Positions 12,202 to 23,190 of a DNA stretch of 64,000 bases are shown piece after piece (position 1 is the stretch's first letter; each line of letters opens with the position of its first letter). Made by a program: the position numbers and the translations under genes. The stretch spans positions 29,613,857 through 29,677,856 of the forward strand of contig NC_088781.1 of assembly GCF_958450345.1 (NCBI RefSeq). The letters run 5' to 3'. Below the pieces are notes generated by a model. That model saw only the letters and a list, made by a program, of their open reading frames with translations, did not search any database and was not told the origin of the DNA. Origin of the DNA: Calliphora vicina (Eukaryota > Arthropoda > Insecta > Diptera > Calliphoridae).

Positions 12202-12413
12202 CAAAAGTGGTATATTTAACTTACACCACTTTTGATCTATTAACTAATTTGTTGTAGTTATTACGCTGTTTGTTGTACTTATTTTTTAGCTCCATCTGCT
12301 TTTGAATACCAAAAATGTGACCTACTCCACTTTTTATTGATAGTTGGTAATGTAGGAAATGTATATTACACCAGAACAGCAACCAACAAAAAATGTGGGT
12401 TACACCACTTTTG
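12202..12413. repeat. possible 212-bp MITE with CAAAAGTGG ends
   Basis: The ends CAAAAGTGGTATA and the complement of TTACACCACTTTTG face each other. The left end is itself a hairpin (12202-12234, CAAAAGTGG...CCACTTTTG). The insertion site duplication is not clear. Confidence 0.35.
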
Positions 12414-12884
12414 CGCTGATGACCTTATATGTTCGTTGGCTTCGTTAATGAAACAGGTTTTAATGGTATTCCAATTAGGCAGTGTCAAATTATTTGCGAT
12501 TTTATTCTAAAATAAATAAATTTTTGACCGATATAATTAAAATTGCTGCAAAAAATTATATAATAAGGAGGAATGAACCAACTAGATATTTGCGAAAAAC
12601 TTTGTACGAAGCTACCGACCAAAATAGTAGTATTTATCTCAAATAATGCGACCTATCTTTAAAGAAATTTAACATCGTTGATACTATACTTTATCAAAAT
12701 AAATTGCTCATTCACTTTTGCTAACGATAAAATTAGTTATCTGCAGAATGTCAGCATTGACTTAGGTTAAAATCCTTGGCACTATATTTTTAAAGTTACT
12801 ATCAATTTCGAATTATTGAAATTTTCATTTCAAAAATAAAATTGTTTTTGTAAAATTTTCTTCACAATAACTTGGTGCTAAGGA

Positions 12885-13380
12885 CTAGATATATGGCATT
12901 GTAAAGCTGGCCTTAAATTAGCTTGAGAACACTTAAATTGGTCTTGTGCACAATGGAATACCGTCCTAATTTCCGATGAATATAAATTTAATTTTGTGGA
13001 TTCTGTTGGAATGAGGAGTGGAATGTATTGTAGAAGAAGATGCTGCTTCGTGCCAATGATATAATGCCCCAACAATGAATATTCTAACATCACAATATCC
13101 TAACATCCAATTTGGTGGTGTTTTTTAATTTTTTGACTTTAATTTTTCAATGTCATACAGTGACCATCACAGTCACCAGATCTCAACCCTATAAAAAATG
13201 TATGGGAAATGGTAAAGGTAAGAAAGGTAAATCGGAAATTGGCACATCGAGATCCAAAAAACTTATATCAAGCTATAAATTAGACATGGTCATATATTCC
13301 AATGACAACAATAGAGAATCGTATTAAGTTGGTCTATGCGTAAAAGATGTGCAACAAAATATTAGTATGTATTATATAAT
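12885..13380 (+). pseudogene. Tc1-type (DD34E-like) transposase relic
   Basis: One frame shows FARTHLNWSCAQWNTVLISDEYKFNFVDSVG, the Tc1 block with the first catalytic Asp in SDE.KFN. A later frame shows PSQSPDLNPIKNVWEMVK, the Tc1 block WPSQSPDLNPIENLW, here with Lys where the catalytic Glu of NPIEN is expected. It ends YQAIN-stop-TWSYIP...IENRIK. The middle part with the second Asp is lost or frameshifted. It is inactive by both stops and the E-to-K change. Confidence 0.75.
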
Positions 13381-15351
13381 CCAATATTTTTGTTAAATTT
13401 TAATAATACCGAAGATGAATTTTTACTTTAGAGTGCAATTGCAGTTTCTAAACTCTTTAAATTCTTTGGAATTGAAAACAAATTTGGTAACTCGATTTTT
13501 GTCCAATATGCTTTGACCAATACTGTATATGTATTTATATGCTGCCCCACTCGACAAATATTTTTGTATACGAAATATTCATTTTACTACAGTATATATT
13601 CATATGTGCATACAATTATGATACTTCATAGTTGAAGTCCGTAGCTATATACGAGGGAAGAACAAAACATCTTTTTAATTAAATAGGAAATCAATTTAAA
13701 ATGAATAAAAGTTGTTTTATTGAAAAAGGTCTGCTAAATAACAGTTTGTCGGAAACTTATTAAACAAGCTTTAGATTTTTACACCATCATATTGCCCTCG
13801 TATATTAGTATATAAACCTACTTGTTGAAACATACATATGTTGAAATAATCAATTTTCTTGTGCCTTCATAAACATATTACTCATATTAAAACATGATAT
13901 TATAACCGGCTTTATCAGCATACATGCAAAAAAATCACACTTATAAAAAAAAACAACAACTGGAAACACTTAACTTAAATTTAATATACACTCACTCTCA
14001 CACGCAGCCACGCACACACATATAAACACACACACACACTCTCACCAATACAATGACATGCTGAGAATACCAACCGACCATTACGCATTGTTGACCCTTG
14101 GCCCACATTATAAAAACCACAATCATTTCCGTTTGTTTTGCGTTGATACAAGTAGCAACAAGAGCCATAAATATGAAGCGGATTTTAACGAAGTGAAGTT
14201 GAAATGATGAAAGCGGTTTGAGAAGCGGGAGGATCTATTAAATATATACTCACCAACAACACTGTTCAATTTAACTTCCTGTCTGTTGTCTGCTACTACA
14301 TACATACTTACACATATTAATAAACGAACACTCACACGCAACCAGCAGGCATATTTTTCTACTCTCATACTACAGTCATAAACACATATTTAAATATTAA
14401 TAAAAACAACAAGAACCACAACAATAGTAATAAAATAAACTATAAATTTCTAAAATAAATATTAAGAAGGGCTCTCTTATACTCATAACCTTTGATAGAC
14501 TGTGCCGGCTACTGTTATACTTATGTAGCGTAAAATAGACTAGGGGAACTTAAAAAGGAGTGTTAATAAAAATGAGCTCATACTTAAATATTATTTTATG
14601 CTTTGTTATTTAAATTGTTGTAAATACTGCCGTCATAATGAATGTCAAAGATTTATTTCAGATTCTCTGATTATGTTTTGTACATACTTAGTGAGAAAGG
14701 GAAGGTTGGCAAAGGGTAATAAGAAGTAAACACGCCATTCTAGGATATAATACAAAGTATGAAAATTGTAGTTAATAAAAGTAAAACTCTTAGCAGGCAA
14801 GAATGTTGGAAATTAAGTTTAAATAATCTAGCTCTTCAGTTGTTCATTAGTTGTTCCAGTATTTGATATCAAAACTGATAATAATTTACAAAAGGCTGAA
14901 TTCAGAATTTATCTGATTTGCAAAGATTTTATTACATATACATTTATTTAGTTATCACTCATTCCATGAAAGGGTTATACAAAATTCCATGTATTACCGT
15001 GGATCTTCAGACTTTGTTGAAATTTACCACACATATCTATGGAGCCATTTTTACATTTCTATTTTTAATTTTTCTAATTTTTAAATGCTCATAATTTAAT
15101 ACACGATTTTTGATTTTTGCAAAGTAACAAAATTCGACAAAGTATGTAAGTTAATGTCTTTCTGTCACGTAAAGCTTTGGTCCAATTGGATTCATTGTGG
15201 AGCTACATGAAAGTTATTACGTCCCCTTTAAACTATGTAAATACATATGATTATTTTAATGTGAAAGTACACTGATAATTCAATCTTCTGATTTCTACAA
15301 TTTTTACTACAGAACTGTTTTTTGAATCTTCCAATAGAGGATTCGACGAGA
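13381..15351. other. AT-rich stretch with simple repeats, no gene recognised
   Basis: It holds a CA-rich microsatellite (listed separately). There is also a weak pair of inverted 10-mers TATACGAGGG at 13648-13657 and 13795-13804 that might bound a 157-bp element. An 81-codon open frame at 14123-14368 (minus) has no recognisable motif and low-complexity content. No exon could be supported. Confidence 0.4.
13989..14043. repeat. CA-rich microsatellite
   Basis: Imperfect (CA)n run with 'cactctca' interruptions. Confidence 0.8.
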
Positions 15352-15459
15352 TAAACGCTTCGGCTCATTGGCTTACTACAACTTATTGGATAATACTAGC
15401 TAATGAGTATAATCCTTTGATATAAATGCTTCGGCTCTCGGTCTGCTATCAACTAATTA
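15352..15459 (+). repeat. degenerate ~70-bp tandem repeat flanking the inverted-arm element
   Basis: 'ataaacgcttcggct' (15352) recurs as 'ataaatgcttcggct' (about 15422), with similar text following ('ggcttactac' / 'ggtctgctatc'). A related unit continues at about 32783-32870 on the far side of the inserted elements, in the same orientation. The inverted-arm element therefore seems to have landed inside a short minisatellite. Confidence 0.45.
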
Positions 15460-17476
15460 CACTATGCAACAAATGAAGACTTTTGAAAAAACACAAGATC
15501 ATGACAATATTGGTTCGACTAAAGGGTATTAAAACCCTATAGCCAGTTTGTCCATTTTGGTGATCGACTTTTTTTTATGGACCCCCAAAGTTTCTGAAAA
15601 TCAGTGGGGCCTCTAAAAAAGGTGTCATCAGTTTTTGGTTAACAGCTAATTCAGACTTTGTGATACGACTTAACTTTATTTGTGTTCGAGTGTATACTTC
15701 TCTATTGTGATGGAATAACGAAGAATGGGCAAATCATCGGTATGATCCGGGCGCATCACTTTATCCAATCTTAATCACGCAAGACCGGCTTGATGCAAGA
15801 TATGAAAAAAAACATTAACATTTTTTAAAGTTTGTGGAGCTTCTGAAGAGTAAATATAAGCATTTTATATAAGTTTTTGATATCGGTGGAAACCTTATGA
15901 CTTGTAGATTGACAGTTTAGTGAAATTAATTAATTTTGTGATTTTTCGGACGTATTTTACCTTAAAAAAACAATATTATAAAATGGTGATTTTCCATCAA
16001 GAAAAATAAAAACTTTGAATTAATGAAAAATTTGAACAGTTACAGATATCACAATAAAATTTTGTTCTTAAGTCAATGGCATCACTAATGTTGCCATTCT
16101 TTGTTTTCAAACATCGAAATTCCTAAAACGGGGAAAATGTGTTCCAAAAACTGATTTTTTTTTAGAAAATAGCCCACTTTGACGTAATTTACAGTATGAT
16201 AGTAAAAACGTTTTGTATGTATATAAACAACATATAGGGCTATATATATGTCGAGTTTCTGAGGATCGGTGCTTTGCGTTTTTAGAATGTTTTACTCAAA
16301 CCTAAAATTTTGTTTCCAAATTGGCCAAGTTTGGATATGGCTGGGGGGTACAATGTCCGCTTAAGTTAGTCAAATTTTACATTATACGTTTTTGCGTTAA
16401 GTTCTCTTTCCAAATCATAAAAAATGTATATAGCCACGGAGAAAATTAGTTTTTTATAAAAGAAAAAATATGGGGACTTTTTTGGGAAAAAACTTAAAAA
16501 ACACACGCATACAAAGTCGAAATATATAAAAAGAAGCTTCAACTTTGGATGCGTGTAACTTTTTATAGGGACGAACTAATTGTTATAAGGTTTGTTTTAT
16601 TTTCTTTAGAATTTTATCGCAAATATACGTCATATATAAAAAACAAATTTCGAATTTTCGTAGGCCCATCTATATAAAATACAAAAAAAAGATCGAGCAA
16701 AATTTAAAAAAAAAGATTAAACCTAAATATCTCTTGAACTAAAAGTAATAGCCTACAGATAAAAACATATTTTTGTAGACCTTCTCAAGGACTATCTATA
16801 TTTTTAAAATAAATATAAGGACCTCTAAGGGTATGAAATTTATTATTAATGTTTCTAGTTTCTGAAAAACGTTTGGAAAAATCGGTATAACATATATGGA
16901 CAAAGATATGTGGAAATACGTTGACCCACCTCAGCGAACATCCGCTGTTAATAACATAATATAACCGAAACTATTGGAACTAAAAATACGAAATTTGGTC
17001 CGAATATTTTATAATAATAAAAATATAATGATATAAATGTGAGAAAATATGTTTATTTAAAAAAATTTTTTTTTGGTCAAGTTGTAGAAAAATGTTATGT
17101 GTTCGTGGTGAATATGTATGAATTGACACAGTCGAATAAAACACACTTGTGTGTTAAAACAGTCCTCATGCATACATATTTGTTGAAATATTTGAAAAAT
17201 AATTGACAATCACGTGGAATTTAGCAAACAATTTTTGTCTTAAATTCCTGGCCACCACTGTAAGTGCACGAAAAAGCTATTTTTGGAAAAAAATTTTAAC
17301 AAACTTTATTTGGCAGACTCTTAGCTATATTACTGCTATATAAAGTTAAGCCGTATCACAAAGTCTGAATTAGCTGTTAACCAAAAACTGATGACACCTT
17401 TTTTAGAGGCCCCACTGATTTTCAGAAACTTTGGGGGCCCATAAAAAAAAATCGGTCACCAAAATGGACAAACTGT
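15460..17476. mobile_element. inverted-arm non-autonomous DNA element, left 2.0 kb
   Basis: The left arm begins CACTATGCAACAAATGAAGA at 15460. It is complementary over about 200 bp to the right arm at 17338-17476 plus 32641-32725; in the conserved part few mismatches are visible (shared 'aaaggtgtcatcagtttttg'). The outermost ends CACTATGCAACA and CACAGTGCAACA are flanked by TTA on both sides (15457-15459 and 32726-32728). This fits a 3-bp TTA duplication as in PIF/Harbinger. The ~1.65-kb interior has no open frame over 60 codons. A partial copy of the right side is at 43344-43644. An LTR retrotransposon has split the right arm at 17476. Confidence 0.7.
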
Positions 17477-20400
17477 TGTAATGCGTGCGTGCGTTTTTAT
17501 GTGAGAATAGACTTCTATTTCTAGTGTCTGTTGTTAACTTTACATAAAGTAAATTCTCCAATAGAATTTTGCACATAAAAGTTAGTTTAGGGGTAGGACT
17601 GCGGGAGCCTTTAATTTGCTAGCATAGCAGCCGGGTGGGGGGTTCGTGTCCTTCCCAAACACAACCAAGTTCCTTACAACTCATTATTTTAGACTCCCTA
17701 TTTATTTAAACAAAGATACTTTTAAGAGGGTCAGTACGACTAGATCTATAAAAAAAAGAAAAATGCCCCAGTCTAGTCATTTATGATGAAAAAATTAAAT
17801 AAACTACTCTAATAGGTATACTTGAATTTGGATTCCTAACATCTCTCAGGTCTTATAGAGATGAACGCCTCTATACCCTCACCAACCAAATGTTCCATTG
17901 GCGAATTATTAAATTACAAGAACCCCTAACATTATTATACCATAATTTATTGTATCATCGAATAAAAACACCTTAAATTTCGGACTAGCACCACATTGTG
18001 CAAAATATAACAAATTTATTTAATTTCAAAAAGAAAAACATTATTATATCTTAAAGTTAGCTTTTAATTTAATTTTCTCAATATTAAATATTAAATTTAT
18101 CATAAATTTATGATTAAATTTCATATGACGATTAATTTATTCAAACAAAACAAATTAAATAAGATTCAAATATTTATATCTCAAATTAATCAGAAACTTA
18201 ATTTAATAGAACATCTTCACTCTTTCTTATGAAAATTTAGCATAAAAAAAAACTTTACAAAAATATTGTCACTATATTTGTGTATTCAATGTAATCTAGT
18301 TTTTATCATTATAAAACATTTTTGAATTTAATTATTAATTTTATTAACTCATAACCACTGTGCTAGTTTACTTTAAAAAAAAACTTTATTTCTAGTCTGG
18401 ATTTGCATTTCTACTTTTTTTATGGATCAAAACAAAATATAAAAAAAAACAAAAACCAAAATAGATTGAAGATTTCAACAAAAGATCAACATGAATACAT
18501 CATACTCAGTGAGCAGACAGAGAACTTTGCAATGAGAGTATTGTAATGTAAATGCAATCAACATGTTTATATGGGAATGGTTTGGCAATGGTATAAGAAA
18601 AGCTTTAATATTGTATTAAACATGAGCTTTACATTATACTCTCTATAAAAAATTATTCCTTTTGGTTGTTGTTATTTTATCATATTTTCTAAAAAATGTA
18701 TGTTAAAATTTTATGTTGCAAGAACTATAAACATATTTTTAGATAGAGATACGTATGATCGAACTTACCAACATAACATCGAACAGTAGAAGGCCTTCCA
18801 GGGTAGCGATGCAGGTTGCTAAAAGAATAAGATGTTTATGGTTCTTGCCTTTGTTTACATTGACCAGATTATTGTTTTGATTCTTGTATTAATTTATTAC
18901 ATTTCTTGTAATTATTTGTTTAACTTGTTATGTCATTTTATGGTATTTTTAAATTATTAAATTTTGTTTTCATGTTTTAACATTTTTATAGTAAACTTTG
19001 CACTGTGATATGTATAAATATTTTTGATCTATATTATTTCTAAGCACCATGGATATTTTTAAGCATTATGCTATGTATTAAATTCAGTAATTTCATTTTA
19101 AAATTTTCTTATGTAAATATTTCTTTTCTTTTATAACTTTTTAAATTAACATTTTTTTACATATTTTTTACTTTTTCATGTTTAAAAATTTTCTGAACTA
19201 ATCACTGTTTGCTACTTTCTGATTTTACATTTCGATCTTAAAACATTGAACACTATTTGAATTTCTGGATTATGATTATATGAGATTTTCTTAAAATTTT
19301 GTATTGTTTTCACATTTCCCACTACTATTTTTATCACATATTGGATTGTTTTTAGTTCTATTGGATTATTTTTATGTAATTTTAATGTTGAATTCTGGAT
19401 TTATGTGTAATTCTGGCAATGTAAAATGAAGCGTTTTGGTGAACTATGTTGACGATGATATTGTGGTGGTGATCATGGTGATATACTTTGGCAGATTTAG
19501 GTGACTTGATACATCATTTGTGTTATAGGCTTAGGCATTTTGTTCAATATTTCTCACGAGGTTTTGGATCAGAATTTGTAGGTTTTACCTCCAGATCTAT
19601 TAAAGACAATATATATTATAAACTACTGAAAAATTTAGGATCTGAGAGGAACGTTATTTACCCAAATTATTTGGATCTGATGTTTTGATCATAGGTGTAG
19701 TTTCGTGGCTGCTTCTCTTCTAATGAGTAATTGGGATACTTCATCCAAATGTGTGGTTAATGCCACAAGATGAGGATGGGCTACCAAATGATCAATTATG
19801 ACACTTTGCTAGGCACGTGTATGGCAATTTTCTTGGAACCACAATAGTTTTAATAAATTGCGGATATGTGAGGCTTATTTCATGCAGGTTAACTGCAAAG
19901 ATTTCACTTTACGTAAATCGATCACGTGTCTAATGGTATGTCTAAAACAAAAATTATATTGCCATTTTAGAATTAAAAGTCTTATTAATTCTTTAACAAA
20001 ATTGTTCCTTAATTACCTTGATTCTGCAACTTTCACTCTGAATGGAGATAAAATTTTTACTTTTTCAGCTCAAAATTATTATGATGTTTTAAATTATTTA
20101 GGATTGAATTTTTTACTTTTATTTAATGTTATCTGGTTGAAAACTAGATGAAAAAGGAAGCTTAACTTCGAATCAAGCCATATATAAAGCGTCACGTTGC
20201 AGTTTAATAGAACAATCGAGACTATTTTCGATGATCGAATGTAAAAAACCGTAATTATTCTATTACAAGTTACTTTGTTGCAATCAAAAGTAGCAAATGT
20301 ATAGATTATGTCTTGACATGATCATAACATAATATCAACAAATGTATTATTATCACTCACACCTATATTTCGTCTTTTTCTTTTATCTGCCAGTGTATAA

Positions 20401-21333
20401 TTTACCACATAAAAATTACCACAATTATTATCTAAATTCTAAATATTATTTCATATTAATATTTTATAGTAAACTATTGGGGAATATTTAATTAAATTCA
20501 TGTCAATGTTCTATACATGCAAATCTAGCAAAGACACAAACTAGTTACACCCGTGTGTCAATTTACAACTCTGAACAAATGATCGTCTACATTCCACAGC
20601 GTATGTAAAGGCAAACGTAAAACCAGAAAAAAGTAAAAAGAGTAACAATAAAGATCAAAGTTCGTTTTCATTTTGTTCTTCACCTTAAATTTTTACAAAT
20701 TAAAAACAATTAAAATAATTTAATTATTCAGCAATAAATTGCTGAATTTCCTTTATATAAAAAAGAGTGTACATTCTCTTCTAGTTTTATTTCATTGAGG
20801 TAAGAGAAATGAATTATAATATTTGTGTACAATTAAAAATATAATAAAATTTCCAAATCATATTGTAGGTAATTAACCCATTAAACTCAACAAACTGCAA
20901 TATCGCCGATTCTTTAAAATAAACCATTATGGATAGAACTAATACTCTCCAAGTCTAGTGGACACTAATAGTGGACAACTAATAATCGGTGTAATCCAGA
21001 GAATTAAAATAAGAATCTATGTTATTTATGTATGCAACAATGTAAACACATAAGTGCTTTTCAATAAAAGTTAAATTGTTTAATTCATTTTGTAATATAA
21101 AACAATGATGTTGGAAAATTTTTAATAATGGCAATAAGAATTTATAATAACTTAATTCGAGAAAAATTTATAATACAATTGTATTACAAACAAAAAGTTT
21201 AAATTGGTAATAAAACATAAAATATAATGATTTCAGTCAAGTGGCAAATGATGTATAGATTTACACTGTGAATCAAATAAGTTTTATTGAAAATAAATTA
21301 TTAAAGACAATGTCTGTGAAAGCGTCCATTACA
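17477..21333 (-). repeat. 3' LTR (3857 bp)
   Basis: Direct repeat of 28784-32640, offset 11,307 bp with no indel. On the minus strand it starts TGTAATGGACGC and ends GCATTACA, giving a 7-bp terminal inverted repeat. It contains two open frames on the opposite strand (19488-19688, 66 codons; 19858-20151, 97 codons) without known motifs. The sequence just before it in element sense (21353-21334, TTCAAAAGAATTATCCGGTT) is not a good polypurine tract. Confidence 0.95.
20727..20760 (-). promoter_or_regulatory. putative LTR core promoter: TATA box and palindrome
   Basis: On the minus strand TTATATAAAGG (20760-20750) is followed immediately by a 20-bp palindrome, TTCAGCAAT...ATTGCTGAA (20746-20727). 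It lies about 575 bp into the LTR. If this is the TATA box, U3 is about 0.6 kb and R-U5 about 3.2 kb. No transcript evidence is available. Confidence 0.35.
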
Positions 21334-21388
21334 AACCGGATAATTCTTTTGAAATTCAAAGCAGAATTAGATGGAAAAAGGCGCTTAC

Positions 21389-21888
21389 TTAGGCTTTGAT
21401 ATCCTTTCCATGATAAGTTCCAACACATTTTCCCTGTAAATCTTCAAGAACATAATAGCTATTTCCTAGTTTTTCCCTAATTCTAGCCTTTACAAATACT
21501 GGAGATAGTTTAGCATTAAAGCGTTTTTCAAAATTGCTCTGTGCAAAGTTTCTCCTGAAGATTTCCTGACCAACTTGAAAGTTTTGAGGTTTCGCACGTA
21601 GATTATACTGATGTTTATTCCTGTTATATGCTTCACTAATGTTTTTCCTTATATCCTGACGAATTGTTTGTAACTGATCGTCACGTGACAATTTCGCAGA
21701 AGGCTCATCAAGCAATTTAAGTTTTCTTAATAGATCATAAGATGAGGCATGTGTGACCATATCAAAGCCAAATAGAGCATGGTAAGGTGAATATTTGATG
21801 GATTGGTGACAGGAATTGCGGAGAGCACAACTGATCGCCGTGAGATTTTCATCCCATAAACGTTGATCTTTCTTAAGATAGGCCCTAA
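21389..21888 (-). CDS. pol: pol 3' part: integrase C-terminus
   Basis: Continuation of Pol after the Tc1-like insertion. It begins at the conserved RAYLKKDQRLWDENL block that follows the catalytic Glu in Ty3/gypsy integrases. It contains SPYHALFGFD and ends with a C-terminal DNA-binding part, FQVGQEIFRRNF...LSPVFVKARIREKLGNSYYVLED, of the GPY/F-adjacent type. The stop is at 21389, 55 bp before the LTR. The frame at 21889/21888 is exactly that of 23191/23190 once one TA and the transposon are discounted, so there is no lesion apart from the insertion. The open frame here extends upstream into transposon DNA to a Met at 21922, which is fortuitous. Confidence 0.9.
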
Positions 21889-21890
21889 TA

Positions 21891-23188
21891 AGGAGTGAGA
21901 TCGAAAAATTCTTAACATACATATATGTTTATAAAAAAGAAACCACTAAACTTACAGCTTTAATTTTTTTTTTATTTGATTGAAATTATTATTACAATTT
22001 ACAAAAAAAATTATTTTTATAGTTTTAATCACTAGTGATGAAATTTTGAACCTTTTTCGGAAACCCTTTCATTAACGTTTTTATAGTGCTTTCTGTCACT
22101 TTGCTCGAACATGTAGTCCATCTCCGTTTAAAATCTACCACACTTTTGGACACCTTTTTTGTACTCTTCAATTCTCTTTTAACAAGAGCCCAATATCTCT
22201 CCACTGGCCTTAGCTCCGGGCAGTTTGGAGGATTTGCCTCTCTTGGTACAAATACCACATTATTGTTCTTGTACCACTCAAGGGCTTGTTTGCCATAGTG
22301 ACAGGATGCCAAGTCAGGCCAAAAATAAGTGGACACATTATGAAGTCTTATGAATGGAAGCAGCCTTTTTTGTAAACATTCCTTGATGTAAATTTCGGTA
22401 TTTATAGAGCCCGTTGTAACAAATGAGTGGCTTCTTTTGCCGCAACTGCATATTGCTTGCCATACCAAGAACTTTCTGGGAAATTTTGTCTGCTTTTGGG
22501 TCCTAAACTTTTCTTCAACATTCCCTCGAGCATCAGCAACATAAAATTTTTGACCTGGAAGTTGCGAAAAATCTGCCAGAACATACGTTTCGTCATCCAT
22601 TATGCAGCAAGAATATTTTTTTATAAAACTTGACTTCAATTTCCGTGCTCTGTTTTTGGCCTCTAAATTTTTAGTAGCGTTCCTGTCAGGAACTTTTTGA
22701 GCCTTGTATGTTTTTAAACCTGCATTAGCTTTAACTTTTCGTACCAAATAGTCCGAGCACTGAGCTAACCGGGCTGCTTTCCTACCGGATGTGTTGGGAG
22801 CTCTTTTGAAAATGCGTTCTATTTTTTTGGCTTTAGAAACATCATGTGGACCATTCCTTCTACCTGAACCAGGTTTTCTATCAACTGACAAGTTCTCCCG
22901 GTACTGTTTAATAACATTGGAAACAGTTTGACGGCAGACCTTTGTATGCTTGGCCAACTTTTTGTAAGACCAAGTTGGGTTTTGTTGAAAATATTTAATA
23001 ATTTCAGTACGCACTTTTTTCTGGTCACTCATTTTAATCAGATTAACAAAAAAATTAATATAATTGACATTACACATAATAACTGACATGTTTTTCAAAG
23101 GTAACTTGATCAAAAAAAAATTCAAATAATACTTGGGTTAAAAAATGTAATGAAAAACGTGTGTTAAGAATTTTTCGATCTCACTCCT
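21891..23188 (-). mobile_element. intact Tc1/mariner-superfamily DD37E transposon in pol
   Basis: A 1298-bp element with perfect 27-bp terminal inverted repeats, beginning AGGAGTGAGATCGAAAAA at both ends. It is flanked by TA at 21889-21890 and 23189-23190, the standard Tc1/mariner target duplication. One uninterrupted transposase gene fills it. It is younger than the retrotransposon carrying it. The DD37E catalytic spacing puts it near the ITmD37E group known from mosquitoes; this placement is by spacing only. Confidence 0.95.
22025..23032 (-). CDS. Tc1-like DD37E transposase
   Basis: A 335-residue protein that cuts and pastes the surrounding element by acting on its terminal repeats. I start at the Met of MSDQKKVRTE (23032) because the residues encoded upstream to 23125 are AT-rich and hydrophobic, unlike a transposase N-terminus. 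Residues about 7-45 form a helix-turn-helix (YKKLAKHTKVCRQTVSNVI), with a basic GSGRRNG linker at 55-61. Catalytic acids: D146/D147 in CIMDDETYV, D240 in FWPDLASCHYG and E278 in CPELRPVERYW. There are 37 residues between D240 and E278, hence DD37E. No stop or frameshift was seen, so it may be active. Length is usual for the superfamily. Confidence 0.92.
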   Translation of the reverse strand: MSDQKKVRTEIIKYFQQNPTWSYKKLAKHTKVCRQTVSNVIKQYRENLSVDRKPGSGRRNGPHDVSKAKKIERIFKRAPNTSGRKAARLAQCSDYLVRKVKANAGLKTYKAQKVPDRNATKNLEAKNRARKLKSSFIKKYSCCIMDDETYVLADFSQLPGQKFYVADARGNVEEKFRTQKQTKFPRKFLVWQAICSCGKRSHSFVTTGSINTEIYIKECLQKRLLPFIRLHNVSTYFWPDLASCHYGKQALEWYKNNNVVFVPREANPPNCPELRPVERYWALVKRELKSTKKVSKSVVDFKRRWTTCSSKVTESTIKTLMKGFPKKVQNFITSD

Positions 23189-23190
23189 TA

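Noticed and set aside
13648..13804. 157-bp MITE with TATACGAGGG ends
   Set aside because: Only 10 bp match and no duplication is seen; a chance pair is possible in a sequence of this size.
14123..14368. 81-codon minus-strand open frame
   Set aside because: No domain or motif, low-complexity Leu/Ser content, and no splice or promoter context.
21334..21388. An env gene after pol
   Set aside because: Only 55 bp separate the pol stop from the LTR, and no env-like frame is found in the LTR.
22086..22633. Plus-strand open frames over the Tc1-like transposase
   Set aside because: They are shadows of the minus-strand transposase, which has full motif support.
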